Part shown: piece by piece, positions 31,072 through 40,418 of the stretch
Layout of the letters: every line of letters starts with the position of its first letter
Position numbering within the stretch: the stretch's first letter is position 1
DNA from: Nocardioides ferulae
GTDB lineage: Bacteria > Actinomycetota > Actinomycetes > Propionibacteriales > Nocardioidaceae
Direction of reading: 5' to 3'
Assembly (NCBI RefSeq): GCF_003660455.1
Contig: NZ_QZVR01000001.1
Span: 124,001 to 188,000 of the forward strand
DNA length: 64,000 nucleotides
The notes under the pieces: model-generated
What the model saw: the letters and a program-made list of their open reading frames with translations, nothing else
Databases searched by the model: none
Told to the model about the DNA's origin: nothing
Position numbers and translations under genes: made by a program

Positions 31072-31881
31072 ATGGCCGGCACCGCGCACGACGGCACGAT
31101 CACGCTGAGCATCAGGGGGGTGGCGGTGACGGCGTTAGCGGTGCTCGCGCTCGCCACGGCGTACCTGATCGGCGACGCCGGGGGAGACGGCGCCCCCGCT
31201 CAGGCGGCCCCCGAGAACTCAACGTCGGAGACCGGTGCCCCGCGGGTGTTCACGATGCGCGGCACCGGCGAGGCGACCGCGGTGCCCGACCAGCTCGAGT
31301 TCACCCTCACCGTCACCGCGCTGCGGCCCTCCCTCGACGCAGCGCTCGACAGCACCAGCGCCACCGCCGAGAAGGTCCTCGGCGTCCTCGGCGAGCACGG
31401 CGTCGAGCGCCGCGACGTCCAGACCGCCGGTCTGTCCATGACACCGGAGTACGACTACCCGAGCTCGGGCCCGCGGGTGCTGCGCGGCTACCGGGTCACC
31501 CAGCGCTCCACGGTGCTGGTCGACGAGCTGCGCGACGGCGGGGCCGCGGTCAGCGCGGCGGTGGACGCCGGAGGAAACGAGGTGCGGGTCGGCGATCTGC
31601 GGCTGCGCGTCGGCGACCCCGAGGAGGTGCTCGAGCAGGCCCGCACGGCCGCGGTCGAGGAGGCCACCGCGAAGGCCGAGCAGTACGCCGCAGCGTCCGG
31701 GCAGCAGCTCGGCGAGGTCGTCACCCTGCGTGAGATCGCCCCCGGCGGGCGGAGTCCCCGCGACGTGGTGCGGGAGCTGAACATGAGCTACGGGGCGATG
31801 GACGCGGCCAGGGCGCTGCCGATCCGCGCCGGTCGCGAGGAGCTCGGTGTCACCGTCGAGGTGGTGTGGGCGCTCGACTGA
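31072..31881 (+). CDS. SIMPL domain (DUF541) protein, secreted or membrane-anchored
   Basis: A 269-residue protein with an N-terminal hydrophobic helix (about 17-37) and a SIMPL domain from about residue 58. The domain starts FTMRGTGEATAVPDQLEF, the usual entry motif, and includes the TAGLSMTPEYDY segment. The family is poorly understood; outer-surface or periplasm-like localisation is likely. RBS GGGAAGAGG is nearby. In many actinobacteria an aminopeptidase gene separates aroQ from efp; here this gene takes that place. Confidence 0.85.
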   Translation: MAGTAHDGTITLSIRGVAVTALAVLALATAYLIGDAGGDGAPAQAAPENSTSETGAPRVFTMRGTGEATAVPDQLEFTLTVTALRPSLDAALDSTSATAEKVLGVLGEHGVERRDVQTAGLSMTPEYDYPSSGPRVLRGYRVTQRSTVLVDELRDGGAAVSAAVDAGGNEVRVGDLRLRVGDPEEVLEQARTAAVEEATAKAEQYAAASGQQLGEVVTLREIAPGGRSPRDVVRELNMSYGAMDAARALPIRAGREELGVTVEVVWALD

Positions 31882-31918
31882 CGCGGGTGCTGGTTCGTCG
31901 GCGAGGACGACTGCTGGC

Positions 31919-31924
31919 TAGACT
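31919..31924 (+). promoter_or_regulatory. Putative -10 element (TAGACT) for efp-nusB
   Basis: TAGACT lies 83 bases before the efp start and would give a leader of about 75 nt. No -35 box was clear. Inferred. Confidence 0.4.
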
Positions 31925-32006
31925 GGGCGGCTGTTGCCCGCGCCCGGACCGACGGCTGCGGCGGGCGGCCTCCCACTCGTCGACGAAGGCAAGGTAGCTC
32001 GCGCGC

Positions 32007-32570
32007 ATGGCAACGACCAACGACCTCAAGAACGGCATGGTGCTCAACCTCGACGGCCAGCTCTGGCAGGTCATCTGGTTCCAGCACCACAAGCCCGGCA
32101 AGGGCGGCGCGGTCGTGCGCTCGAAGCTGAAGAACGTCGAGTCCGGCAAGACCGTCGACAAGACCTTCAACGCCGACGTCAAGGTCGAGGTCGCCAACGT
32201 CGACAAGCGCACCATGCAGTACCTCTACAACGACGGCACCTCCTACGTCTTCATGGACACCGGCACCTACGACCAGCTCGAGATCGCCCCCGAGATCGTC
32301 GGCGACGCGAGCAACTACCTGCTGGAGAACCAGGAGGCGATCGTGGCCACCAACGACGGGCGCGTGCTCTACATCGAGCTGCCCGCCTCGGTCGAGCTCG
32401 AGGTCACCTACACCGAGCCCGGTCTGCAGGGAGACCGCTCCACCGGCGGCACCAAGCCGGCCACGGTCGAGACCGGCGCCACCGTCGCGGTGCCGCTGTT
32501 CATCACCCAGGGCGAGCGGATCAAGGTCGACACCCGCGACGGCTCCTACCTGGGGCGCGTCACCTCCTGA
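32007..32570 (+). CDS. efp: Translation elongation factor P
   Basis: A 187-residue three-domain factor that relieves ribosome stalling at polyproline. The domain I loop that reaches the peptidyl-transferase centre reads HHKPGKGGA, with Lys at residue 32. This unmodified-lysine PGKG type is the actinobacterial version; here the residue after KG is Gly rather than the Pro of the PGKGP form. The stop overlaps the nusB ATG. Confidence 0.95.
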   Translation: MATTNDLKNGMVLNLDGQLWQVIWFQHHKPGKGGAVVRSKLKNVESGKTVDKTFNADVKVEVANVDKRTMQYLYNDGTSYVFMDTGTYDQLEIAPEIVGDASNYLLENQEAIVATNDGRVLYIELPASVELEVTYTEPGLQGDRSTGGTKPATVETGATVAVPLFITQGERIKVDTRDGSYLGRVTS

Positions 32571-32974
32571 TGTCTGCCCGGTCCAAGGCCCGCAAGCGCG
32601 CGCTCGACGTGCTCTTCGCCGCCGACGTCCGCGGCGAGTCGGCCGTCGAGGCGCTCGACGCCGCCATCACCGCGGGCGAGCGCCCCACCAACGACTACAC
32701 CGAGACGCTGGTGCGGGGCGTGGTCGAGCACCAGCAGCGCATCGACGAGCTGCTGGCCGCCCACTCCGAGGGGTGGACGCTCGAGCGGATGCCCGCCGTC
32801 GACCGCAACGTGCTGCGGCTCGGCGTCTTCGAGCTGCTCTACGCCGACGACGTGCCCGACCCGGTCGCGATCAGCGAGGCGATGGCGCTGGTGCGCGACC
32901 TGTCCACCGACGAGTCCCCGACGTTCGTCAACGGCGTCCTCGGCACCATCCTGCGCAACAAGACCGCGCTCTGA
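32570..32974 (+). CDS. nusB: Transcription antitermination factor NusB
   Basis: A 134-residue all-helical RNA-binding protein that works with NusE/S10 in rRNA antitermination. The N-terminal Arg-rich stretch SARSKARKRALDVLFAAD and the C-terminal signature VDRNVLRLGVFELLY ... AISEAMALVRDLSTDESPTFVNGVLG are characteristic. ATG 32570 overlaps the efp stop. Confidence 0.93.
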   Translation: MSARSKARKRALDVLFAADVRGESAVEALDAAITAGERPTNDYTETLVRGVVEHQQRIDELLAAHSEGWTLERMPAVDRNVLRLGVFELLYADDVPDPVAISEAMALVRDLSTDESPTFVNGVLGTILRNKTAL

Positions 32975-33066
32975 GGGAGCGCCCGGCTCGCCTGCGGGGC
33001 GTGGGTTTTGCCCGGCGCTCGGCGTGACCGGCGTCCCCGGTGGGTATCCACCCGGGCATGGGAGTC

Positions 33067-33903
33067 ATGACGCACCGCGCCGAGCAGGCCGGGAGCCAGG
33101 CACACGAAAGCGACTGGCTGGACCACGCGATCAGGGTGGGGTTGGTCGCCTACGGGCTCGTCCACCTGATCGTGGGCTGGATCGCCCTCCAGCTGGCTTT
33201 GGGCGACCAGTCCGGATCGGCGTCCAGCAGCGGCGCGATGCAACAGCTCGTGCAGGAGCCGTTCGGCGAGGTGCTGGTCTGGCTGGTCGTCGTCGGCATG
33301 GTGTTCCTGGTGGCCTGGCGGCTGCTCGAGGCCTCGGTCGGGCACCGTGACGAGGACGGCAGCGGTCGCACCCTGAAGCGCGCCGCCTCTGCCGTCAAGG
33401 CGGTGATCTACGGCGTCATCGGGTGGAGCGCCTTCCAGGTCGTCACCGGCTCCTCCGGCGGCGGTGGCTCGGGCAAGGGCGGTTCGGGCGGCGGCACCGA
33501 CTCGATGACCGCCACGGTGATGGGCTGGCCGGGCGGCCAGCTGCTGGTCGGAGCCGCCGGCCTGGCCGTCATCGGCTACGGCCTGCACCACGTGTGGCGC
33601 GCGTGGACCGAGAAGTTCCGCGAGAAGCTCACCGCGGAGGGGTCCAGCGGCAACACCGGTGCGGCCTACGTGTGGTTCGGCAAGGTCGGCTACGCGGCGA
33701 AGGGAGTCGCGGTCGGCATCGTCGGCGGCCTGTTCGTCTACGCGGCCGCCACGCATGACGCCAAGAAGTCCGGGGGGCTCGACCAGGCCTTGCACGAGGT
33801 GCTGGAGCAGCCGTTCGGCTCGGTGCTGTTGGGCGCGATGGCCCTCGGCATCATCTGCTACGGGCTGTTCTCCTTCGCCCAGGCCCGCCACCTTTCCCGC
33901 TGA
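33067..33903 (+). CDS. DUF1206 domain membrane protein
   Basis: A 278-residue polytopic protein with three repeats of a two-helix DUF1206 unit. Each repeat includes a motif like GLVAYGLVHLIVG, AVKAVIYGVIGW or GKVGYAAKGVAVG; six membrane helices in total. A Gly/Ser-rich loop separates units 1 and 2. The function is unknown; the family is common in actinobacteria. Start is uncertain among GTG 33040, ATG 33058 and ATG 33067; the last has GGGAG just upstream, though very close. Confidence 0.82.
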   Translation: MTHRAEQAGSQAHESDWLDHAIRVGLVAYGLVHLIVGWIALQLALGDQSGSASSSGAMQQLVQEPFGEVLVWLVVVGMVFLVAWRLLEASVGHRDEDGSGRTLKRAASAVKAVIYGVIGWSAFQVVTGSSGGGGSGKGGSGGGTDSMTATVMGWPGGQLLVGAAGLAVIGYGLHHVWRAWTEKFREKLTAEGSSGNTGAAYVWFGKVGYAAKGVAVGIVGGLFVYAAATHDAKKSGGLDQALHEVLEQPFGSVLLGAMALGIICYGLFSFAQARHLSR

Positions 33904-33921
33904 CCAGAGGTCCGGCAGGCT

Positions 33922-35328
33922 GTGGCGGTGCAGACACCCGAGAGCAGCCGGCCCGCCCCCGACGAGACCGAGGTCGACGTCGTCGTCGTCGGCCTGGGCC
34001 CCGGCGGTGAGTACGCCGCGCAGAAGCTCGCCGAGGCCGGCCTCGACGTCGTGGGGGTCGAACGCTCCCTGGTCGGCGGCGAGTGCCCGTTCTACGGATG
34101 CATCCCCTCGAAGATGATGATCCGGGCCGCCGACGCGCTCGCCGAGGCCCGCCGGGCCGTCACCCTCGCCGGCCGCGTCGAGGTGAAGCCGGACTGGTCG
34201 CTGGTGGCGGAGCGGATCGACCGGCAGGCCACCAACCACTGGGACGACCACTCGCACGTGGAGCGGCTCGAGGCCGCCGGTGTCCACATCGTGCGCGGGC
34301 ACGGCCGGCTGACCGGCGCCGGACGGGTGGCGGTCGAGCTGGACGCGGGGGAGAGCCGGTTCACCGCCCGTCGGGGCGTGCTGGTCAACCCCGGCACCGC
34401 GCCCGCCGTGCCGCCGATCGACGGCCTGGCCGGCACGCCGTACTGGACCAACCGGGAGCTGGCCCGGCTCACCGAGCTGCCGGAGAGTCTGGTGGTCCTC
34501 GGCGGTGGGCCGATCGGTGCGGAGCTGGCGCAGGCGCTGGCCCGGTTCGGGGTGCGGGTCAGCGTCGTCGAGATGGCGGAGCGGATCCTCGGCCCGGCCG
34601 AGCCCGAGGCCAGCGCGGTCCTGACCGAGGTGTTCGAGCGCGAGGGCATCGAGGTGCTCGCCGGCGCCGACGTGCAGCGCGTCGACCACGACGGAGGCTT
34701 CGCCGTGCGGCTCGCCGACCGCACCCTGCGCGCCGACGCGCTGCTGGTCGCGGCCGGCCGCACCCCCCAGCTGCGCGGGCTGGGACTGGAGTCGGTGGGT
34801 CTCGACCCGGACGACGGCCGGCTCGCCACCGACGACCGGATGCGCGCCGGAGACCGGTTGTGGGCGGTCGGCGACGCCACCGGCCATGGCGCCTTCACCC
34901 ACGTGTCGATGTACCAGGCCGCGGTGGCGGTGCGCGACCTGCTCGGTGAGGAGGGCCCGGCCGCCGACTACCGGGCGTTGAGCTGGGTGACGTTCACCGA
35001 CCCGGAGGTGGCCGCCGTCGGGCTCACCGAGCGGCAGGCCCGCGACGCCGGCCTGGCGGTGGTCACCGGACACGCACAGCTGCCCGAGTCCAGCCGCGGG
35101 TGGATCCACCAGGCCGGCAACGACGGGCTGGTGAAGCTGGTCGCCGATGCCGACCGCGCGGTCCTGGTGGGCGGCACCGTGGTAGGTCCGGCCGCCGGAG
35201 AGATCATCGGCCTGATCGCGACCGCGGTGCACGCCGAGCTGCCGATCGCGACCCTGCGCTCGATGCACTTCGCCTACCCGACCTTCCACCGCGCGATCGA
35301 GGCCGCGCTGGCCGACCTCGGCCTGTGA
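33922..35328 (+). CDS. FAD-dependent pyridine nucleotide-disulfide oxidoreductase
   Basis: A 468-residue flavoprotein of the lipoamide dehydrogenase/mercuric reductase family. The FAD-binding GLGPGGEYA is at 24-32, and a redox-active CX4C (C55, C60) lies in GGECPFYGCIPSK. An NAD(P) site GGGPIGAELAQALARFG and a C-terminal dimerisation domain follow. There is no N-terminal heavy-metal domain and no lipoyl-dehydrogenase HPTxxE motif (AYPTFHRAIE here), so the substrate is unassigned. The GTG start has no strong RBS. Single gene, 18 bp after the DUF1206 gene. Confidence 0.87.
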   Translation: MAVQTPESSRPAPDETEVDVVVVGLGPGGEYAAQKLAEAGLDVVGVERSLVGGECPFYGCIPSKMMIRAADALAEARRAVTLAGRVEVKPDWSLVAERIDRQATNHWDDHSHVERLEAAGVHIVRGHGRLTGAGRVAVELDAGESRFTARRGVLVNPGTAPAVPPIDGLAGTPYWTNRELARLTELPESLVVLGGGPIGAELAQALARFGVRVSVVEMAERILGPAEPEASAVLTEVFEREGIEVLAGADVQRVDHDGGFAVRLADRTLRADALLVAAGRTPQLRGLGLESVGLDPDDGRLATDDRMRAGDRLWAVGDATGHGAFTHVSMYQAAVAVRDLLGEEGPAADYRALSWVTFTDPEVAAVGLTERQARDAGLAVVTGHAQLPESSRGWIHQAGNDGLVKLVADADRAVLVGGTVVGPAAGEIIGLIATAVHAELPIATLRSMHFAYPTFHRAIEAALADLGL

Positions 35329-35335
35329 CCGGGGC

Positions 35336-35439
35336 CGCAACGCCGGCGTCCCGCCGGAGGTGTGAAACCCCCGAGTCCGGGGAAGACAGGAGGGAGCACC
35401 CCCGCTCGGGTCGCCGGCGCACCGTTGGCCGGCGTTGCG
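35336..35439 (+). promoter_or_regulatory. Possible structured leader before the MinD-like gene
   Basis: A 12-bp long-range stem (CGCAACGCCGGC at 35336-35347 with its complement at 35428-35439) encloses smaller hairpins such as CCCCGAGTCCGGGG. A local hairpin, CCGGCGTCCCGCCGG, competes with the left arm of the long stem. Exact complementarity of this length is suggestive, but GC-rich DNA often yields chance stems. No known riboswitch class is assigned. Confidence 0.3.
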
Positions 35440-35472
35440 AGCGGCCACCCCGGCGCACGTGAGGATTCCCGG

Positions 35473-37035
35473 ATGACGCAGTCCCCGCAGCCCTACCGCG
35501 GGCACGAGCACGACCTGTCCGACACCAGTGACCGGCTCTACACGCCGGAGGAGCTGGGCGCGTACGCCGCCGGCCAGCGCCCCGAGGCCGCCCCGCCGGC
35601 CAGGTCAGCGGCCGCACCGCTGCGCCCGGCTCCGGTCCGCGACCCGCTGACCGACCCGCTCACCGACCCCATGCCCGGTTCGGGCGCGCCGGCCGCGGCC
35701 GACCGGCCGTCGGCGCCCCCGCCCGGCGCGCCGCCGTCCGGCCCGCCCGGCGCCTCGCACGCGGCACCGCCGCCGAGCCCGCGACAGGCACCGGCCGCCT
35801 CGGGGCCGTCGCTGCCACTGCCCTCCTCCCCGCCACCGGCGGCGCCGCCCGGCGCGGGGTGGGGTGGGTCGGCGGGCCCTGTCTCCCCGCCGCCCGCGGC
35901 CCCGCCCACCTGGGCGGAGCGCCCGCCCGTCGGCCCGACCGCCCAGCCCGCCCAGCCCGCCCAGGCTGGTCCCACTCCTCCGGCGCGTCCGCCGGTGACG
36001 ACCAGCCCGGTGCTGCCGCCGGCACCCGCCCACCACGCGATGCCGGGCCAGCCCCCCGCCGCGCCGTCCGGCGAGGGCTCGCCGGCCGAGGTCAAGCGGT
36101 TCATGACCGCCACCGACTTCCTCGACCGGCGCGCCGACGAGACCGACTTCGGTCCCGCCAACTGGGGCTGGCGCGGTGCGCTGCGCCGCTGGACCGGTGG
36201 TCTGGTCAAGCCGCGGATGGGCCCGGCCGAGCTCGCCTACGAGAACGACCGTCGCACGATCCAGCGCGACTTCGACGGCCCGCGCACGATCGCGTTCATC
36301 AACCCCAAGGGCGGCGCGGCCAAGACGACCGGTGTGCTCACCGCCGGCTACACCTTCGGCACCGTCCGCGGCGGCGGCGTGGTCGCCTGGGACAACAACG
36401 AGACCCGCGGCACCCTCGGCATCCGCGGCGCCCGCAGCACCCACCGCAACACCACCCGCGAGCTGCTGGAGGACCTCGAGCGGTTCAGTGACGTCTACCA
36501 GTCGCGCATCGGCGACCTCGGCGCGTTCGTGCGCAGCCAGGGCGACGCCCACTTCGACGTGCTCGCCTCCGACGAGCGACCCGACGTCACCGGCATCATC
36601 CACGCCGACGACTTCCGTGCGGTGCACAAGCTGCTCGAGCGCTTCTACCGGGTGATCCTCATCGACACCGGCAACAACATGCGCGCCGAGAACTGGCTGG
36701 CCGCCGCCGAGGCTGCCGACCTGCTGGTGGTCACCAGCACCGTCCGTGAGGACACCGGCTACAGCGGGCTGTGGATGCTCGACGCCCTCCAGGACGCCGG
36801 CTACCAGAACCTGAAGTACAAGACCGTCACCGTGCTGTCGGACCCCTCCGCGCAGGTCGACGGCAAGCTCGCCCACGACCTCACCGAGGTCTACGAGCAG
36901 CGCACCCGGGGTGTCTACCGGGTGCCCTACGACCCCGCGCTGGTCGCCGGGTCGGTCGTTCCCTACGCCCAGCTCTCCCACGGCACCCGCATGTCGTGGC
37001 TCAAGGCGTGCGCCGGGATGGCCGCCGCGCTGTGA
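35473..37035 (+). CDS. Proline-rich MinD/ParA-like ATPase (EspI-like architecture)
   Basis: A 520-residue cytoplasmic protein. Residues 1-200 are disordered and Pro/Ala-rich. A linker (200-270) follows, then a MinD/ParA-type ATPase domain. The deviant Walker A is NPKGGAAKTTG at 277-287 with the signature Lys 279 and Lys 284. The switch segment reads WDNNETRGTLG, and the second Asp motif is ILIDTGNNMRAENW. The Pro-rich head plus MinD-like ATPase matches EspI of type VII secretion loci, but no ESX genes are here. ATG 35473 has GAGGA eight bases upstream; an in-frame extension starts at 35362. A terminator-like hairpin follows. Confidence 0.8.
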   Translation: MTQSPQPYRGHEHDLSDTSDRLYTPEELGAYAAGQRPEAAPPARSAAAPLRPAPVRDPLTDPLTDPMPGSGAPAAADRPSAPPPGAPPSGPPGASHAAPPPSPRQAPAASGPSLPLPSSPPPAAPPGAGWGGSAGPVSPPPAAPPTWAERPPVGPTAQPAQPAQAGPTPPARPPVTTSPVLPPAPAHHAMPGQPPAAPSGEGSPAEVKRFMTATDFLDRRADETDFGPANWGWRGALRRWTGGLVKPRMGPAELAYENDRRTIQRDFDGPRTIAFINPKGGAAKTTGVLTAGYTFGTVRGGGVVAWDNNETRGTLGIRGARSTHRNTTRELLEDLERFSDVYQSRIGDLGAFVRSQGDAHFDVLASDERPDVTGIIHADDFRAVHKLLERFYRVILIDTGNNMRAENWLAAAEAADLLVVTSTVREDTGYSGLWMLDALQDAGYQNLKYKTVTVLSDPSAQVDGKLAHDLTEVYEQRTRGVYRVPYDPALVAGSVVPYAQLSHGTRMSWLKACAGMAAAL

Positions 37036-37051
37036 GCTGAGGCCCCCCGGG

Positions 37052-37084
37052 CCGGCGGCGGTGCTCCCCACACACCGCCGCCGG
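37052..37084 (+). terminator. Hairpin after the MinD-like gene
   Basis: A perfect 12-bp stem, CCGGCGGCGGTG (37052-37063) with CACCGCCGCCGG (37073-37084) and a nine-base loop, 16 bases after the stop. It separates this gene from the pyr operon promoter. Confidence 0.65.
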
Positions 37085-37114
37085 TGCCGCACGTCGCGGA
37101 CCGCAGCCGACTGC

Positions 37115-37120
37115 TAGGGT
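37115..37120 (+). promoter_or_regulatory. Putative -10 element (TAGGGT) of the pyr operon
   Basis: TAGGGT sits about 62 bases before pyrR. Initiation around 37127 would give a leader of about 55 nt containing the PyrR-binding hairpin. Confidence 0.5.
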
Positions 37121-37132
37121 CAGGGCGTTCGA

Positions 37133-38760
<1,628 letters not shown>

Positions 38761-38764
<4 letters not shown>

Positions 38765-40047
38765 GCACCTACCTGATCCGCAACGTCAGCATCCTGGGGG
38801 CCGAGCCCACCGACCTGCTGCTCGCCGACGGCGTCGTCGCCGGCATCGGCAGCGCGCTCGAGGGTGACGGCGCCGAGGTCGTCGACGGCACCGGACTGAT
38901 CGCGCTGCCGGGCCTGGTCGACCTGCACACCCATCTGCGCGAGCCGGGCCGCGAGGATGCCGAGACCGTCGAGACCGGCACCCGCGCGGCCGCGTTGGGC
39001 GGCTTCACCGCCGTGCACGCGATGGCCAACACCGACCCGGTCGCCGACACCGCCGGCGTCGTCGAGCAGGTCTGGCGGCTGGGCCGCGAGGCCGGCCACT
39101 GCGACGTCTACCCGGTCGGCGCGGTCACCGTGGGCCTGCAGGGCGAGAAGCTCGCCGAGCTCGGCGCGATGGCCGACTCCGCCGCCCGGGTGCGGGTGTT
39201 CTCCGACGACGGCAAGTGCGTGCACGACCCGGTGCTGATGCGCCGGGCCCTGGAGTACGTCAAGGCCTTCGACGGGGTCGTCGCCCAGCACGCCCAGGAG
39301 CCGCGGCTCACCGAGAACGCGCAGATGAACGAGGGGGAGCTGAGCGGCCGGCTCGGCTTGGCCGGCTGGCCGGCGGTGGCGGAGGAGGCGATCATCGCCC
39401 GCGACTGTCTGCTCGCCGAGCACGTCGGCTCGCGGCTGCACGTGTGCCACGTCTCGACCGCCGGGTCGGTGCGGATCGTGCGCGACGCGAAGGCGCGCGG
39501 CGTCGACGTCACCGCGGAGGCGTGCCCGCACCACCTGCTGCTCACCGACGAGCGGGCCACCACCTACGACCCGATCTTCAAGGTGAACCCGCCGCTGCGC
39601 ACCGCCGCCGACGCCGAGGCACTGCGGGCCGGGCTGGCCGACGGCACGATCGACATCGTGGCCACCGACCACGCCCCGCACCCGCACGAGGACAAGGACT
39701 GCGAGTGGGCGGCCGCCGCGTTCGGCATGCTCGGCCTCGAGACCGCGCTCTCGATCGTGCAGGAGACCATGGTCGACACCGGCCTGCTCGACTGGGCCGG
39801 GGTCGCCGAGCGGCTCTCCTACGCGCCGGCGCGCATCGGCCGGGTCGCCGACCACGGACAGCCGATCGAGCAGGGCGCGCCGGCGAACGTCGTCCTCTAC
39901 GACCCGTCGGTGCGGCGGGTGGTCGACGCGACCGAGTCGGCGTCGCTGTCGCGCAACACGCCGTACGCCGGCATGGAGCTGCCCGGCCGCGTGGTCGCCA
40001 CGTTCCTGCGCGGCCGCCCGACGGTCCTCGACGGCAAGCTGGTCTGA
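38761..40047 (+). CDS. pyrC: Dihydroorotase
   Basis: A 428-residue type I dihydroorotase. The metal-binding HxH is in [13 protein letters not shown], followed by [14 protein letters not shown], the His ligands in QHAQEP and [11 protein letters not shown], and the catalytic Asp in VATDHAPHP. The stop codon TGA is itself the first three bases of a 32-nt repeat unit. In most actinobacteria carA, carB and other pyr genes follow; here the operon ends at a repeat array and genes on the other strand. Confidence 0.95.
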
Positions 40048-40190
40048 CCCGCTCGTGGTTGGTGGGTGACCGCTGACCTGCCGTTCGTGGTTGGCGGGTG
40101 ACCGCTGACCTGCCATTCGTGGTTGGTGGGGTGGCGGTGACCTGCCGTTCGTGGTTGGTGGGGTGGCGGTGACCTGCCGTTCGTGGACGG
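40045..40190 (+). repeat. 32-nt unit array, forward arm (five units)
   Basis: Units start at 40045, 40074, 40106, 40138 and 40170; four have a period of 32 nt and the first is three bases shorter. The consensus begins TGACCTGCCGTTCGTGG, followed by TTGGTGGGTGACCGC or a close variant. The first TGA is the pyrC stop. The array is oriented with pyrC. The last unit is incomplete and runs into a short central spacer (40191-40229). No gene is present in the 371-nt pyrC-ligB gap. Confidence 0.9.
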
Positions 40191-40229
40191 GGGGATGCAG
40201 CGCTTGGCCCGAATCCGACCCCGTGGGGC

Positions 40230-40410
40230 AGACCACGAGTGGCAGGTCGGCGTGGTTCACCCACCACGGGTGGCGGGTGGCGTGGGTTCACCCACCACGG
40301 GTGGCGGGTCGGCGTGGGTTCACCCACCACGGGTGGCGGGTCGGCGTGGGTTCACCCACCACGGGTGGCAGGTCGGCGTGGGTTCACCCACCACGAGCGG
40401 CAGGTCGGGG
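40230..40410 (-). repeat. 32-nt unit array, inverted arm (six units)
   Basis: Units start at 40230, 40261, 40292, 40324, 40356 and 40388, 31-32 nt apart. On the plus strand they read CCACCACGGGTGGCGGGTC then GGCGTGGGTTCAC. On the minus strand they read GACCTGCCGCTCGTGG..., the same unit as the forward arm. The two arms are mutually complementary and could form a long cruciform or RNA hairpin. This arm is oriented with the upstream ligB gene. Confidence 0.9.
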
Positions 40411-40418
40411 TCGCTCAC

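Noticed and set aside
32975..33066. Terminator after nusB
   Set aside because: GAGCGCC and GGCGCTC can pair, but the loop is about 30 nt and alternative pairings are as good, so evidence was too weak to list.
35337..35400. Cobalamin riboswitch
   Set aside because: Segments such as GTCCCGCC and GAGTCCGG are reminiscent, but the GCCACTG box and the 5' half are missing and the downstream gene is not a B12 gene.
40045..40410. CRISPR array
   Set aside because: Units are contiguous 32-nt copies without unique spacers, the arms are inverted relative to each other, and no cas gene is nearby.
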